Of a DNA stretch of 64,000 nt, positions 27,190-39,686 are shown piece after piece (position 1 is the stretch's first letter; each line of letters starts with the position of its first letter). Below the pieces are notes generated by a model. That model was not told the DNA's origin, did not search any database, and worked only from the letters and a program-made list of their open reading frames with translations. The DNA comes from Serilophus lunatus (taxonomy: Eukaryota; Chordata; Aves; Passeriformes; Eurylaimidae). The position numbers and the translations under genes are program-made. The stretch lies in NCBI GenBank assembly GCA_013399895.1, contig VXBA01004193.1, positions 1,229,913 to 1,293,912 of the forward strand. Direction: 5' to 3'.

Positions 27190-27385
27190 TGATGAATATT
27201 AATTGCTTTAACATCTTGTTATGATAAGGCCAAGCACATTTCCCTGCTTTGGCTCGTTGCTAGGGAACTGAGAATGGCAAGTCATGGATTTCATTTGCTT
27301 CAGGGCCCACTTGGGTTGCAAAGCAACATTAAAGCCACAGCACAGGATTCGCCTGTTAATTATTTAGAGTCTAATAAAAGAAAGG
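27190..27385. promoter_or_regulatory. Candidate conserved element with RFX-like site
   Basis: It contains GAATATTAATTGC, TTATGATAAGG (GATA-like) and GTTGCTAGGGAAC (27256-27268, RFX-like, one base short of the 14-bp consensus). It ends with CTGTTAATTATTTAGAGTC. It is AT-leaning and non-repetitive, between GC-richer flanks. Confidence 0.35.
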
Positions 27386-27742
27386 GCGGGTGGAAATCGC
27401 TGTTTTTTTCTCTCTCCTCCCAGTTTGGCTTTCAGACTGCAAAGGGTCACTAATCCCCAGGGCCAGGCAGCTTTTTGGGGCCACACAATTCCTTCCCCTG
27501 GAGCAGGGCAGGAACTCTGGCCTGTTTGACAGAGCTGCACCTTGCAGAACACCACAGCAAAGGGCTGCATTTAAATTTAATTGTCTGGAAATTGTAAGCA
27601 TCATATTCTCCCATTTCACTCCTAATTTTAGGCATAAACAAGGCAGCAAGTCCAGCTCCTCCACCTGCAAGAGCAGCACTGGCAGAGCTGCCTCCCTGGG
27701 CAGGGAGTGTCTCCTGCTGCCCCTGACCCCAGCACAGCCCTG

Positions 27743-27792
27743 TTGGAGGGAATCAGGGATCACTTGGAGGGAATCGGATCACTTGGAGGGAA
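27743..27792 (+). repeat. Imperfect tandem repeat of about 20 bp, 2.5 copies
   Basis: The unit TTGGAGGGAATC...GGATCAC appears twice (about 22 and 19 bp, differing by a 3-bp indel), followed by a partial third, TTGGAGGGAA. Confidence 0.75.
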
Positions 27793-28969
27793 GGCAGGAG
27801 GATGGAGATGTCCCCCCTCAGCCCAGCTGCCCCTTGCCCTCCATTTTTGCAGCAATATTTGGAGATCACAGGCTGCCCCAGCAGGAAGGGTCAGACAGGC
27901 AAAGAACAGAGACAGAAGGGAATGATCCCTTTGGGAGCAGGAACCCAGGCAGGGGCACTGCCCACAGGGTGAGCTCCATCCTCAGGTGTTTGTTGGATCT
28001 CCCAGACCCACAGTTCCCCCGTGGTGAAATGCCTCCCTCCTGCCTCCTGTTCATCCTGCAGCCATCACAGATTTGATGTGTTTGCCTCTTACTGGAGCTG
28101 AGCAAGGGATGAAGTTCATTTAATTATCAGATTGTTTTATCTGCCCATGGAATCCATCTGATTAACTGTTCCCCAAGTGCCATCCCATCACGATCCATAC
28201 CTTTCTGGGATATCAGAGCAACCCATGGCCACCTTCCTTCCTCAGAGCACAGAGCTCTCATCTGTTCTACATTTCTGCAAACCCACAGCAACTCCCACTG
28301 CTCCAGCATCCTTGAAAAGCAAGACATCCCACGTTTAGCATCCTTGAAGTTGATCCTCATCCACCTGAGCTTTCTTTGGCCCTCTTGGGAACACGCCTCA
28401 CTGCTCTGGCTGCAGCCAACCCCTGCCAGATCCTCTCTCTCACCTGCTTTGAAATGGAATTCAACCTCTGGCAGAACCAGCTGAGAACCTGTAAGAAAAT
28501 CAAATCATTTGCAAGGCAAACATGTGAAATTAATTGAGGGAAATCTCATGGACTAGTCTGGGCACGAGCACACAGATCAGTAAACTCTGAAAGTTCCTGC
28601 AGACAATGTGACATTGAGTCTGCAGGAACTAATTGTGGTGATGAAAGAAGCCAAAGTGATGGACTCTTGTGAGCAGAGTTCTTTGTTTGGGGCACTTCAC
28701 AAACATCAGCAAATGAATCCTTCATGAAGCAGAGAAATGGCCTGCAGTGGAACTGCTGTTCCAAGCTCCAGGGGGTGGCACGCAGAGGTCAAATTTTTGC
28801 CCAATTTCACAACATTGAGCCGCAGTAAAACACCTGATATTTGGGCTAAAGAAGTGCAGGGTGGTGCTCTGGTGGTAACTAATGAGGTGGCTGAGGAGAG
28901 GCAGCACCACAGGATCCAGAGCTCTTGTGTCTGGGCTGGTGGAGGCTCAGATTCTTGCACTTTTCCTTG

Positions 28970-29215
28970 TCATAAAACATGTAAATACAATCAGCCTTTT
29001 AATATGGATATAATGTGTCATTAGTCATCCCCATCCTGTGCCAATTAAAGCAATATTTATCCTACTGACAGAAGTTATTTTGCACCTACTTGCTGAGAAT
29101 TGCCTTTACAAGGTTCCTCCTGCTTTGGCAAGGAGTAGATTGATTATAGTTATTACTTTAATAGTTAGAAAAAGGAATTTTATAACAAATAGTGTGTTGG
29201 CACCCCATGCTGACT
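28970..29215. promoter_or_regulatory. AT-rich candidate conserved block
   Basis: About 245 bp with CATTAGTCATC, CCAATTAAAGCAATATTTATC and GATTGATTATAGTTATTAC. It is non-repetitive and flanked by GC-richer DNA. No recognised repeat or exon is present. Confidence 0.33.
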
Positions 29216-29849
29216 TGCCCTGTGCTTTCAGTCAGTCATTTGACAGAACTGTGCAGTTAATGGGGGAACCATTTACTCCAAAAGCCACTCTAAGGAATGC
29301 ACTGTGTTCTCTACATTTACCTGTTCACTCACAACACGTTGGCTCCTGCAGTGGAAAAGGAGAACAGGGCAGGAAGGAGATGCATAATTGTAATATGTTC
29401 ACACAGTAACAAATAACATTTACTTGGCAGGGATTGCAAGGGCACCTGATTTATGGGTTTAATGACAGGTAAGACTAATTTATTCACTCATCCTTTTTTT
29501 ACTGATCTAGTGAGGAATTCTCTAAAATCCCATCATTACAACCCATGAGTGAACTCCTGCCTCTTTGTCTGCAGTGGGATTTCTACATTGCCATGCTATT
29601 AACAGAAATGCTCTTCCAAAGTTTTTAATTGACTTCTGGTGCTCCTTTTCTTTTTTCCCCTCCCCCTACCATCATTGTTCTCCACACCTGCCTCCAATTT
29701 TGGTCTGGAAAATAATGTAATTGCACGTGGCTTTCAATTTGGGAACAGAATCTCTCCCCATCTGGGGCTGTGTGTGTTTCTCACACCTGAAAATACCTGG
29801 TAAGTGGCAGAAGGCAAATGCAAGGGACATGAGCTGAGCTGTGCCTCTG

Positions 29850-29925
29850 TAATTGAGAAGCAGCCTAATGGGCAGAGGCTGAATAATAACATCCATTAAT
29901 AACGAGGCTGTAATTAGGGGCCAGT
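29850..29925. promoter_or_regulatory. Small homeodomain-site cluster
   Basis: GTAATTGAG, CTAATGGG, GAATAATAAC, CCATTAATAACGAG and TGTAATTAGG fall within 75 bp, an unusually dense array of TAAT/ATTA cores. Confidence 0.33.
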
Positions 29926-30399
29926 TGGAGAAAGGCTCCGTGTGTTCCACTGGCTGCCTCCAAGGCACGCAGGAAAACAACCTTGGGGGTTCACCAGAGT
30001 AATGTGAGCTGTGAGTACCTTGTTTCTCCAAAACAGCAGCCTGCTACACCATTAATTACCAGCAGCTCTGCTGGCAGCCAGGAGGCTGCAAAAAGCTGAT
30101 GCTCCGCTGGGATATTGGGGCTGATCCCTCTGGACCCAGCAGCCAGGGGATGGGAGGGGAGTGCTGATTTTCCAGGGGTTATGTGCAGAGACTTGCTGGG
30201 CCCTTTCAGAGCAGGGACTGGGCCATTTTCTGCCCATGGTTGGAGCCCATGCTGATCACTAATAGCCCAAAGAAAAACTTAAAGCTTTCTGAACCTTATG
30301 CTCAACTAAACCTCTTAAGAGAAAATAGCTACCACAAGTGTCTGTCCTTATCCAGAGGCCTGAGAAGAATGCATGTTAGCATTCTCCTGCAAATCAATA

Positions 30400-30560
30400 A
30401 CACTTCGATAACAGGATTATTAGAAACACAATATCATATTTTCCAGAGCTCATTATAAAACACAAACAGCTCGGTAACGCATTTAAAATGTTCATTACCA
30501 TGAGATGCCTTGGGATTGTAATAGATTTTTCACTTTTTTTACTCCAAGAACAGAATCAGA
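30400..30560. promoter_or_regulatory. AT-rich candidate conserved block
   Basis: It contains TTCGATAACAGGATTATTAG, CTCGGTAACGC and GATTAATTG. It is AT-rich with some retained CpGs, and non-repetitive. It lies just upstream of a CR1 fragment. Confidence 0.3.
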
Positions 30561-30675
30561 TTAGGATGATTAATTGTTTTTCCCACACTAGCAAGGCAGC
30601 AGAGCAAGAGAATCACTGTGGTTTTGCTGGAGACTAAGCTGAGCCTGAGGCTTGGGCTGATCCTGGACCCCACCT

Positions 30676-30832
30676 GCAGAGCCTCCAGACCTGGAATCCC
30701 AGCACAGGAGGGACATGGAGCTGCTGGAGCAAGTCCCTGTGAGTGAAAGGACAAGGGGCAATGGGTTCAAACTGAAAGGCAGAAGGTTTAGATTGGATGG
30801 AAGGAATAAATTCTTCCCTGTGAAGGAAGAAT
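30676..30832 (+). mobile_element. CR1 LINE fragment with internal deletion
   Basis: It carries the CR1 landmarks CCCAGCACAGGAGGGACATG and GAGCTGCTGGAGCAAG, then jumps to GTGAGTGAAAGGACAAGGGG, AATGGGTTCAAACTGAAAGG and TTTAGATTGGATGG. In intact CR1 copies these two blocks are separated by roughly 200 bp, so the middle has been deleted. The extreme 3' end and 8-mer tail are not recognisable. Confidence 0.75.
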
Positions 30833-33264
30833 TGCTCCCTTTTCCTCTCAGCAATAGAACAGGAGCTGGGCAGCCTTTCTCCTTGAGATCACAGGGGGCA
30901 GATGAGGTTTTAGTGACAGATTTTTTCCAAATTATTCCTTTCAGAGCCATCACAATACACTCAACCAACAGAGACAAATCAATACAGCACTGTGAGGTGA
31001 ACTCACCACCCTGAATTCAAACTCTGGTGGAATCTAAACAGCTGCCCCAAAATCTCCAGAACACTGGATGAGCCTGAATCATAAACAACTTTTATTGGCT
31101 CTGCTGGCACCACTGAGTCTGTTAAATGTCACTGCTTCCCTGAATACCTTTGGGGAATGGCTGCTTTATCTGTATGCTGAATTTTGCCCTTCTTATCAGC
31201 GTCTGCAGAGTTGCCATCCTGGCAGTCCCTGCCCAGGGACTGCAGATCACTTCACACTCATTTTCCTCTCTCTTCACATCAGCTGCTCCTCAGCATCCAA
31301 GGAGAATTTTTGCTTGGGACAATCTCAGAGCCAGCTGCCTGTTGCATGGCAGGCTGAGCTGGCACAGGCCCCACATTCCTGCTCTGGAAGGACCAGGCAC
31401 ATCCTCATGGAGGAGCATCTGCTGAGCCCTGCTGAAAAGCCTGATTAATGTCAACCCTAACCCAGGTTTGTTTTAGAGTAAAATACAAGTCCAGCAATTT
31501 CAACAGCCTCTCCCTGCTTCCCTTTTGGAACTTCTTCTTGCTTTCTGATCAAGGACATTTGCATCACCCTCCTGATTTTATTTCACAGGCCTGCATTGGA
31601 GGTGGTGATAATAACTTGCACATTTGGATTTTGCTTTGTGACTGACTGCTTTCCACAGTTAAAAACTGTAGCTCACTACATTTACTGCAGTTCTTGGATT
31701 CTTTCCAGGGTGCATGGATGGCAAGAAATGGTTTGGAGAACAAAAATCAGTGCTGGAGCACATCATGTTTTTAACTTTCACTCTCACTGGAAAATACTTG
31801 TATTTTCTATGAGCTTCTCTTTAAACATCTAGACTGTAGTTTCAGGATTTAGAAGGAAATTGGGTGCCTGGAACAGGAAAAGGAGTTAGAAATGGCTTGT
31901 TTGAAAAGGCAGATATCCCTAAATTCTGTCCTCCCAAGCCAATGCCATGAGCATCTCAGTCCTGCCTTTGTGTGAGACTTTGCAGAGGAATTTTATTAAG
32001 GGGTTAAAAACAATGTATGAAAGGCTGGAAACTCCGTAAATAAAACAATTGTCCAGTGGCAGTTTATTCCATTTGATTCCACGAGGCAGTTTTAGCTTTG
32101 GCCTCTGCAGGGGAAGCATCACCCGTAAGGTTGGAGCCTCCGAGATCCCCGTGAGCTTTGGGGACACACAGAAAGTTGGTATTTCAGACTCCAGAAGTTC
32201 CCACTCCCCATCAACACCCCCATCCTGTGCCAGAGCCTCTTCCCATTTTCCCAGCATTAATTCCTCCGTGCCCACAAATTTGCACACACGTTTGTTCTCT
32301 CTTATCAGCAGGTACTGCAGCCCAGATTCTCTCCCTGCCAAGCCTCTGTTGTCACTTTGATGTTGCCAGTTTACATTGTGTCCCTGTCACAGATAATGCA
32401 GTTTGTTCTGTTTCTCTCTCTGTCACTGACTCTCCCTCTGGCTCTTCTTCTCCCTCCCAGTTTTCTCCCTGCTCCCCATTGTGTGGTTACAATGGCTCCT
32501 CTCAGTTCCTCACAGACAACATTGTGCTGTAATTGCTCTCCTATCTCCAAGGAAGGCAAAATTCATTCTGATTTGATCACCTTATTTTTCTCTGTATACA
32601 TGATAAATGCTTCCATTAATCTGTCTGTTTGCAGTGGTGTATCTGGGTGAAGCATGAATAAAACTCCTTATATAACTGCGTGTCAAACTACAAATTTCCC
32701 TGTAACCCATTCTCTTGGCTGCTGCTGCTGCTAACACACCTACATCCTTTTATCTGCTTAAAGAGTTCTGATGCTTAAGCCTTTGAGATCTTTTCCATCA
32801 GCTGCAAACGGGCAGAAAATGCAGGAGCAGCTGCTGAGCAGGACATTCCCTCCCAGGTAAAAACCTGGTTTTGAGTCGGGGGGGGGGGGGGGAATTTTCC
32901 CGATGTTTTCTGAGAATGGGAGTTTTCAGCACAGGGGAAGAACCCTGCTCCTGGATTCCACAGCATTCCTGATGCCACAGGGACTCTCAGGAGTTTGGGT
33001 CTGTGCTCCCCCCTCAGTGGGATTTTTGGAGAGTCAGAAAATCCCAGACCTTGATGGCTTTCCCTTCCATCGATGTTCCTAAGCTGCCAACAAGGAGCAC
33101 AGTGATTGCTGAGATGTGAGAAAATCGCATAGCAAAGGACGGTTTGGGACCCTGGGGAGCCAGGCTGAACAACAGGCACCTGCGAGCAGAGCAGACCCTG
33201 CTGGGCCAAGTCTTTGCTGCCTCCACAAGTCCCCATACAAAGCTAAAGGCAGCACAATTCAGCA
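30833..33264. other. Intergenic region
   Basis: Single-copy sequence with the G15 run at 32.88 kb. No exon, repeat family or strong site cluster is recognised. Confidence 0.55.
32878..32892 (+). repeat. G15 homopolymer
   Basis: A run of 15 G, able in principle to form G-quadruplex structure and prone to length miscalling. No promoter or exon lies nearby. Confidence 0.9.
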
Positions 33265-33515
33265 CCACAGATAAAACACTCTCAAGTTTTATAAGCAGAG
33301 AAAGTATTTTATTGGCACAGACTCTTTTTTTACTAACCTGGCATAAAAGCTATCAAACTATATAAATAAACCTGGGGAATTATCTCCTCCCTCAGCCAGG
33401 ACCCTTGCCGGGCTCTGAATGGATTCATTTTAAATGGGTTATAAATTTCTGATAAAGGATATTTCAGCTCCAAATTGTGTATTTAATGATGCTTTTGCTG
33501 CTCTGCTCCTCCAGC
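33265..33515. promoter_or_regulatory. AT-rich candidate conserved block
   Basis: Elements include TTTTATAAGC, AAAGTATTTTATTGGC (CDX/HOX-like TTTATTGG), TATATAAATAAACC (forkhead-like AAATAAACC) and GTGTATTTAATGATGC. There is no repeat signature, and the ORFs crossing it are short. Confidence 0.28.
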
Positions 33516-35334
33516 TCTGCAGAGCAAGGCCACATTCTCAGGGGGGCTCTATCAGAGAGACTCTGTGCCCTGTGACCCCCCTGCCCCTCCACTGCCCCTC
33601 TCTGCACCCCAGGAAGGGGCTGGGGAGCCCCAGCACCCTCCTGGAGCTCTCAGGGCTCCCTCACCATCCCTGCCCTGCTGCAAACACACTGCAGGATTTG
33701 CCACCCCTGCCCCACGCTGGGTCTGCCCTGTGGATTTGTGGAACACCATGAGGAGAAAGGAGGGAGAGAGGGATCCAGACAGGGAGAAAAACAGTCCTTG
33801 CTGGTGCCTGTGCCTGGCAAATGAGAACACAAGGGCACCAAAGAACTACAGGGCACCTGGGCAAGGAGACAGCCAGGGGAACTTCCAGAGCAAGGTAAGG
33901 ATGGGGGATGCCCAGCAGACCTGATGGATCCCAGCTCCCTCCAGCTCCTCCTCCCTCCCCTTGGCCCTTCATGCAGAAGCTTTATTAAATCCCACAGAGG
34001 AGCAGAACTGGAACAAGATCAGAGGCAGCACAGAGGGAATTAAGAACCTTTGCCTGGATTCCCAGTGCAGCCAAAAGGAAGATGGTGGGAGAGGGGGACG
34101 TTGGTGCTGTTGGGAAGAGTGGAGTCCTCTTGCAGCAAAGGTGTTGTGTGACACCATGACTTTGTCACCAGTGATGTTTTGTTGAGCTGCTACTGAGTTC
34201 CTTTGATTCAGTGTTAAATCTGTTCACATTACTCCTGAGAACCATTCCAGAAGAAAGGCAAATGCTAATGAGTGTTGTTGGTTCTGCAGCATTTCAAATG
34301 CATGATTTCTCTTTTGGTCAAAAGGTTCTTTTATGTGCAGAGTTTTCAGATGTGCTCTGCTCATACTGGAAAGATTTACCAAGAGATGAAAATTTATTAG
34401 CAGCTCCTCACGATGGGTTGGTACTGACAAATTAAAAAACAGCCAGCAGACTTCAGACAAACTTGTCAGTGATGTGCTCCTTTCCCTCCAGGAATTGCCT
34501 GACAGAGCTGCCTCTGTCATACAAAGTAGGGGAGAGAGCAGAGCTCCCAAATTTCAGCAGCAGGGTAGGGAGGTTTAACCATTTTTTTTATCTTTATAAA
34601 GGCTGGATCCAAACCACATTCAATTCAAAACCCCACTAGCCCTAAGATCGTGCTGCCAACTTGTTTTTCATGTGATATCCAGGATCTTTAGGGTTTTGAT
34701 CCAGCTACAAACAGCAGCAGAAGCTTTGCTTTTGATATTTCCCCACCATCTCATCAGAGAGCTCAGAGCATCCAGCTGCACTGGCACAGATACCTCCAAC
34801 CTGCTTCCAGTGGAAATTTAACCTGCAAACAGCTCAAGTGTTTTCAGGAAGCAGGACACCCACAGGGGGAGGAGGGCTGACCATCCCTGCATCCCTGGGG
34901 CCACTTCATTTTCCAGCCCTCCCAGGCTGTCTTTCACCAGAAGGCACTGAGCCCTCCAAACAAACCCAGTGGAACAGAGCTGGGAGCATCCAGCCCTTGT
35001 GAAGGCCCTTCAAACACTCCCATTCCAGAGTCCTTTTCCCAGGGGATGCAGCTGAAACCCCCCTGGATCCCCCTGACCACCACGTGGAGCTCTGCCCTGC
35101 CTGGGAAAGCAGAACCCCACGAGCTGCTCATCTGAGGGAGCTTGGAACCAAACGGGGACTTCCAGTCAGGAATTAATGTTTTGGAAAACAATGTGATTTG
35201 ATTGACTTTAAGTAGATGTTTCCCTTCTTGTTCATAATAAAGTGAATGGTGCTGAGAAAGCCAGAGGGAAGGATAGAAACCCACCCTGCCCATTGCTTTG
35301 GAAGCAACTTTAAATATTTCCCTCCCACAGTCAG
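33516..35334. other. Intergenic region
   Basis: A GC-rich Pro/Ser-type open-frame stretch near 33.5-33.95 kb gives overlapping frames on both strands without domain content. Otherwise single-copy sequence. Confidence 0.55.
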
Positions 35335-35675
35335 TGCTGGATTGTGAGTTACAAATGACAGACAGAAGAGAGCAGATGAGTATCTATTTATGCAGGAAAA
35401 TGAAATGTATGAGTAGTTATTTTGAGGACAAATGTATTTTGACAGGTATCTAATTTCATTCTGCTGATAAAATGCACCTTCTCACATTCTGGAGCTGATG
35501 ACTGGTTGGGGTGCTTTTTATTTACAATTTTCATGGGTAAAAAAAAAAAAGAATACCTGAAAAATTATATTTGTCAAACATCAAAAAGCAATTTAATTCA
35601 TTGTCATCACAAATGTGCTTTAAAAAAACCCAAATAGCCAGGCACCATTTATTCAGCACAAACCTCAAATTAACA
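35335..35675. promoter_or_regulatory. AT-rich candidate conserved block
   Basis: A long AT-rich tract with CTATTTATGCAGG (again the ATTTATGCA motif seen at 53901 and 54130), GTATCTAATTTC, GCAATTTAATTCATTG and CAAATTAACAG. It contains an A12 run (35539-35550). The antisense CR1 copy begins about 220 bp to the right. Confidence 0.3.
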
Positions 35676-35898
35676 GGGAGTTGTGGGAAGGCACAAACAT
35701 CCAGGGAAGGGCCCAGCTGTGATCTGGCAATGGAGGAAAGCCCACAAACATCTTCATAACTCTGCATTCGAGACGAAAGAGAGAAGAAAAATAGCACTAA
35801 AGGCAGACCCAGTGCTCAGCTCTGCTGGGGTCCATCCCCACCCCTGCTTTCCCTCTGCCTGTTGGGATGCACTGCCTGGCTCTGCTCATGCTGCACAG

Positions 35899-36130
35899 GT
35901 CACAGGATGGTTTGGGTTCGAAGGGCCCTTAAAGACCATTGAATTCCACCCCACCTCCCTCTATCCCAGGCTGCTCCACCCTGGCCTTGGGCACTCCCAG
36001 GGATGGGGCAGCCACAGCTTCTCTGGGCACCCTGTGCCAGGGCCTGCCCACCCTCCCAGCCAGGAGTTTTTTCCTAATATCCCACCTAAACCTGAGCATC
36101 CCTTGGCAGCACAGCACTCCCCCCTTGATG
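35899..36130 (-). mobile_element. CR1 LINE 3'-end copy (best-preserved in the window)
   Basis: The + strand runs from TCACAGGATGGTTTGGGTTC through CCTTAAAGACCATT, GGCCTTGGGCACTCCCAGGG, ATGGGGCAGCCACAGCTTCT and CACCCTGTGCCAGGGCC to TTCCTAATATCCCACCTAAA and a degraded CCCCCCTTG block. This is the antisense of the CR1 3' region. About 230 bp remain of a multi-kilobase element, and no reverse-transcriptase coding sequence is left. Confidence 0.9.
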
Positions 36131-38039
36131 CAGGGAATCCAGACACCAGGCCCAGCTCAGCTCTGTGCAATTACTCCTGTTACTGTTGTGCTTACACTGA
36201 AAAATGGTTTCCTGACTGCACAGACTATTTTCTGTGCCTGTGTCCCTTTGGGAATTTTCTCTGGAGGAAATCCCACTCCACAAACATGAACCCACCTGTG
36301 TGTGGAGGATAAGCACTGTTCCTCCTCACTGAACAATTACAATGTCTGGGAAACACCAACAACCAGAAAGGACAGAGCCCCTGAGCTCCCTTGGACTGGA
36401 ACCACCAGCTGCTCATTGAATGTGGCAAATCTTATTCCTCTGGTGTCAATAACTGATTATCTCAACCAGGCAACACAAACATCTCACACTGATTTTCAGC
36501 CTCCGTTCAGTACATCTCTTTACTGTGGCTGTTTCACTGACACGGGAATTTCATGGCTTTTTCAAAGCAGAACAAGGTACCATGAATGGATTTACTGCCA
36601 GTGAAATACTGGCCTGAGGAAGCTGAATTTAGTGAGTGAGGCTGTGGGTGCTGGTCTGGAACTCTGTGGGAGAACCATCACCTCGCAAACATTGCCTTCA
36701 AAGGTAGTAAAAAAAATTATGATTGTAATAAAAGGCAATGACTAAATATTATCTGCCATAAAAAATTAGGAAGGAGACTCAAAACTCACATCTACCACAA
36801 CAGCACTGCAAAGGAGAGACAGTATTTTGCCATGAACTCACCATTTTTGCTAAAGAAAGGCGAGTGTCAGCCTGGCCCCTGCTTGGCCTCACCAGCAGAT
36901 AAATACAAACCCTCTTTCTTCCAAGTTTGACCTAAAAACCCAGCCTTTGGTCAGAACTGATCCATGGCCTATGATTTAAGATTGAGCCTGAGACTTGAGC
37001 TGCTTAAATTCCTTGACTTTGAGAGAATAAGGAGGGAGAACATGAGAAAATGAGACAATAACTGTGAATAGCCCCAATATTTGGAGCCAGTCCTGAGGGA
37101 ACAAGCTGGCAGAACAGGATAAGGCAGAGGAAGCAGAAGAGGGAAAGAGAATTTGCTGCAGGCAGGTGGGATTGGCAGGAGCAGCATTTCTCTGACTCTC
37201 AGCACCACCACACCATCACAGCTGTCCTGGGCTGCCCTGAGTCTCAAACTCCTTTCTTTTGACTTAAAAGGGCTTGGATTTCTTGCTGAGACCCATCCTT
37301 CCCAACTCTGGGACTCTGTGGGCACAGGATGATGCCCCCCAGACCTTCAGGGCTGGTTTAGGGGGCACTGCAGGAGTGCTCCCAACAGCAGCTCAGGCTC
37401 TTTCTTGCTCAGGGGCTGCCAGGACTTGGCTTTCACTGCAGGGAAATGATTTGCTGCTGCCTGTCCCATTGCAGGTGAGGGAGGGAAGGATGGCACAGGA
37501 GGGTGGTGCCACAGGGCTGGGAATTTGGGGCACACACCTCACCCAGCCCCTGCTCCCCAGAGCTGCTGCTCAGCCAGGGCTGCCCTCCAGCACCTCCTGA
37601 TGAACTGCCAGAGTCCTCCTAACAGGTTTTATGGATTAGGAGGCATTTAATGAACTCTGAGTGCAGTTCATTGAGGGAGACAAAGGGAACTTTGCTTGCC
37701 AGATGCTGCCTGAGTTTGTTCCAGGCTTTTCCCAGAAAAATCAGGCCATGCATTTCCCAGGCTCAGCTCTAGCCTTGCACCCAAGCTCACATCCACAGTG
37801 CCTGTGCCACTGCACCTCAGCAGCTTTTGCTGAGCTCCCATCCCAGCCTTTAGTTCTTAACCACCCACAGCCCAGCCCCAGAGCACTTCCCTGCCTGGGG
37901 TTTCCCAAGGAGACAAAAGCAGCAGCTCCTGCACATTCCCCTGTGCTCACCCAGGGTGGGGAAGGAAGGAGCTGTGCCTGGGGAGAGGGAAGGCAGCTCC
38001 AGCAGGTGAGGGCTTGGGATGCTGCTGCAGGATTGTGGT

Positions 38040-38052
38040 GTTGCTTAGCAAC
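38040..38052. promoter_or_regulatory. Palindromic RFX X-box motif
   Basis: GTTGCTTAGCAAC is a perfect GTTGC-N3-GCAAC inverted repeat, the same form as the site at 39674. A weaker match, GTGACCATGGCATG, lies at 38128-38141. Confidence 0.42.
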
Positions 38053-39651
38053 TCTGCACCTGCAGTTGGTGTAATTGGGATGTGTCTGAGCCTCTGCTGA
38101 GGATGGAAAGGTCAAAGCTGGCAGGGAGTGACCATGGCATGGTCCTGCTCCAGCACCAGCTCTGTCCCATCAGCTCCAGGCTCTGCTGGGGGTGAAGCAG
38201 CCCAGGGAACAGCACAGAGCTCCCCTGCCCAGATCTGGGCTCACACAGGAGCAAAGCCCTGTGTCCCTCCAGCCAGACAGCAGCCAAGGCTGCTCATCAC
38301 TGCTCCTGTTCAGCTGCACATCTGGAGAGCTGCAGCAGGCTTTTTATTCCCTCTGGGGGGCAATTACTGCTCTCAACTACAGCCACCTTCCCACGGTGAC
38401 TTTTAAAGCCAAGCAGAATCAAATCTATGAGCTGCTCTAAACCCAGCCAGCAAATCTGACTGGTTAAACCAGCCCGACAGGCCACTGCTCCCATCTTTCA
38501 GCAGGTTTTGGGAGGCCCTGGCTTGAGGCTGCACATCCCTGTCTCAGCACAATCCCAGCACATCTGCACTGCTGACAGAAACAGGCTCACTTCACCCACA
38601 CACCCATCAAACACTCCAGATGGAGAGTCAGTCACTCCCACTCCTCAGCAGTGAGCCACACTGCTCTCCCCTTCTGGCTTTAATGCTTAATCCCAAACAT
38701 TTATCATATTCTACTCCAAGCCTCCTACTTTGGTTCATGTTCATTCTTCCCAAAAGCTGCTTTTTCTTTCAAATCTCTTTAATTATCTCCTCTGCAGCAG
38801 TGTCTCCAGCTGGTTCCTTCTGCTGTGCTGTCCTGTGGGTTGTGCATTCCTCCAAGTAAAGCATTACACCTCTGGAGCAAGGACTCTCCCCTTCCTGCAG
38901 CAGTGAGAGAGGATAATTATGACATCCTCCAAAACACAGTGTGCCTCGAGCTGCATCCTGGCAGGTCCCACACTGCAAAAAGATACAGAGGAGACTTCTC
39001 TGTTCAGAGTGTGCAAAGCACCTGTCATGTGAAGAGCTGACTTGGCCACCCACCTCCGCCCCAGCCACCCTGGAGACCAGGGAAAGGAAGATCTGCTGGC
39101 ACAGCCACCCAGAGCTTCCCATTTTGTGCCACTTCCAGAATAACTGATTTTGACTTCATGCCCATTTCTGCCTTTCCACTCTTTTCCTTGCTTTTGGGGC
39201 CATTTTCCCGGGAGAAGCAATAAGCATCTGATCATGATAAGACAAGGGAGTGCTTATTTGGGACAGTGTGAGCTGCTCTGACCCTGCAGGGACAGGCTCA
39301 CACAGGGACACGCTTCCCTTTCCTTCAGCAGGGACAGGAGCACAGAACAAATCTGCTGCTTTGCTTTCAGGGCAACACAGCTCCCTGTAACCACTGCCTG
39401 CTCGGGCTCCCTGCAGCTTTATTGCTGTTCTGGCCAGCACTTCTTAACACAAAGGCTGAAAAATCAGGAAAATCCAAGCCTTTTGTGAAGGAATAACTGC
39501 AGAAATAACCAGCTGCAGGGGCACAAGCAAACCCACAGGATACTGGGACAAAGTCAGGGTACCAAACCCATCCTCAGCCCGGTTGGAGAAGCCCCCAGGA
39601 TCCCTTTTCCATTTGCTGTAGCAGGGAAGGGCTGAACACGGTGCTCCGGGG

Positions 39652-39686
39652 GTTGCCATGGTTACAGCACGGGGTTGCATAGCAAC
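39652..39686. promoter_or_regulatory. Tandem RFX X-box motifs
   Basis: GTTGCCATGGTTAC (39652-39665) matches the RFX consensus GTNRCCNNRGYAAC at 13 of 14 positions. Eight bases later GTTGCATAGCAAC (39674-39686) is a perfect inverted repeat, GTTGC-ATA-GCAAC. Start-to-start spacing is 22 bp, about two helical turns. RFX proteins bind such palindromes as dimers. Confidence 0.5.
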
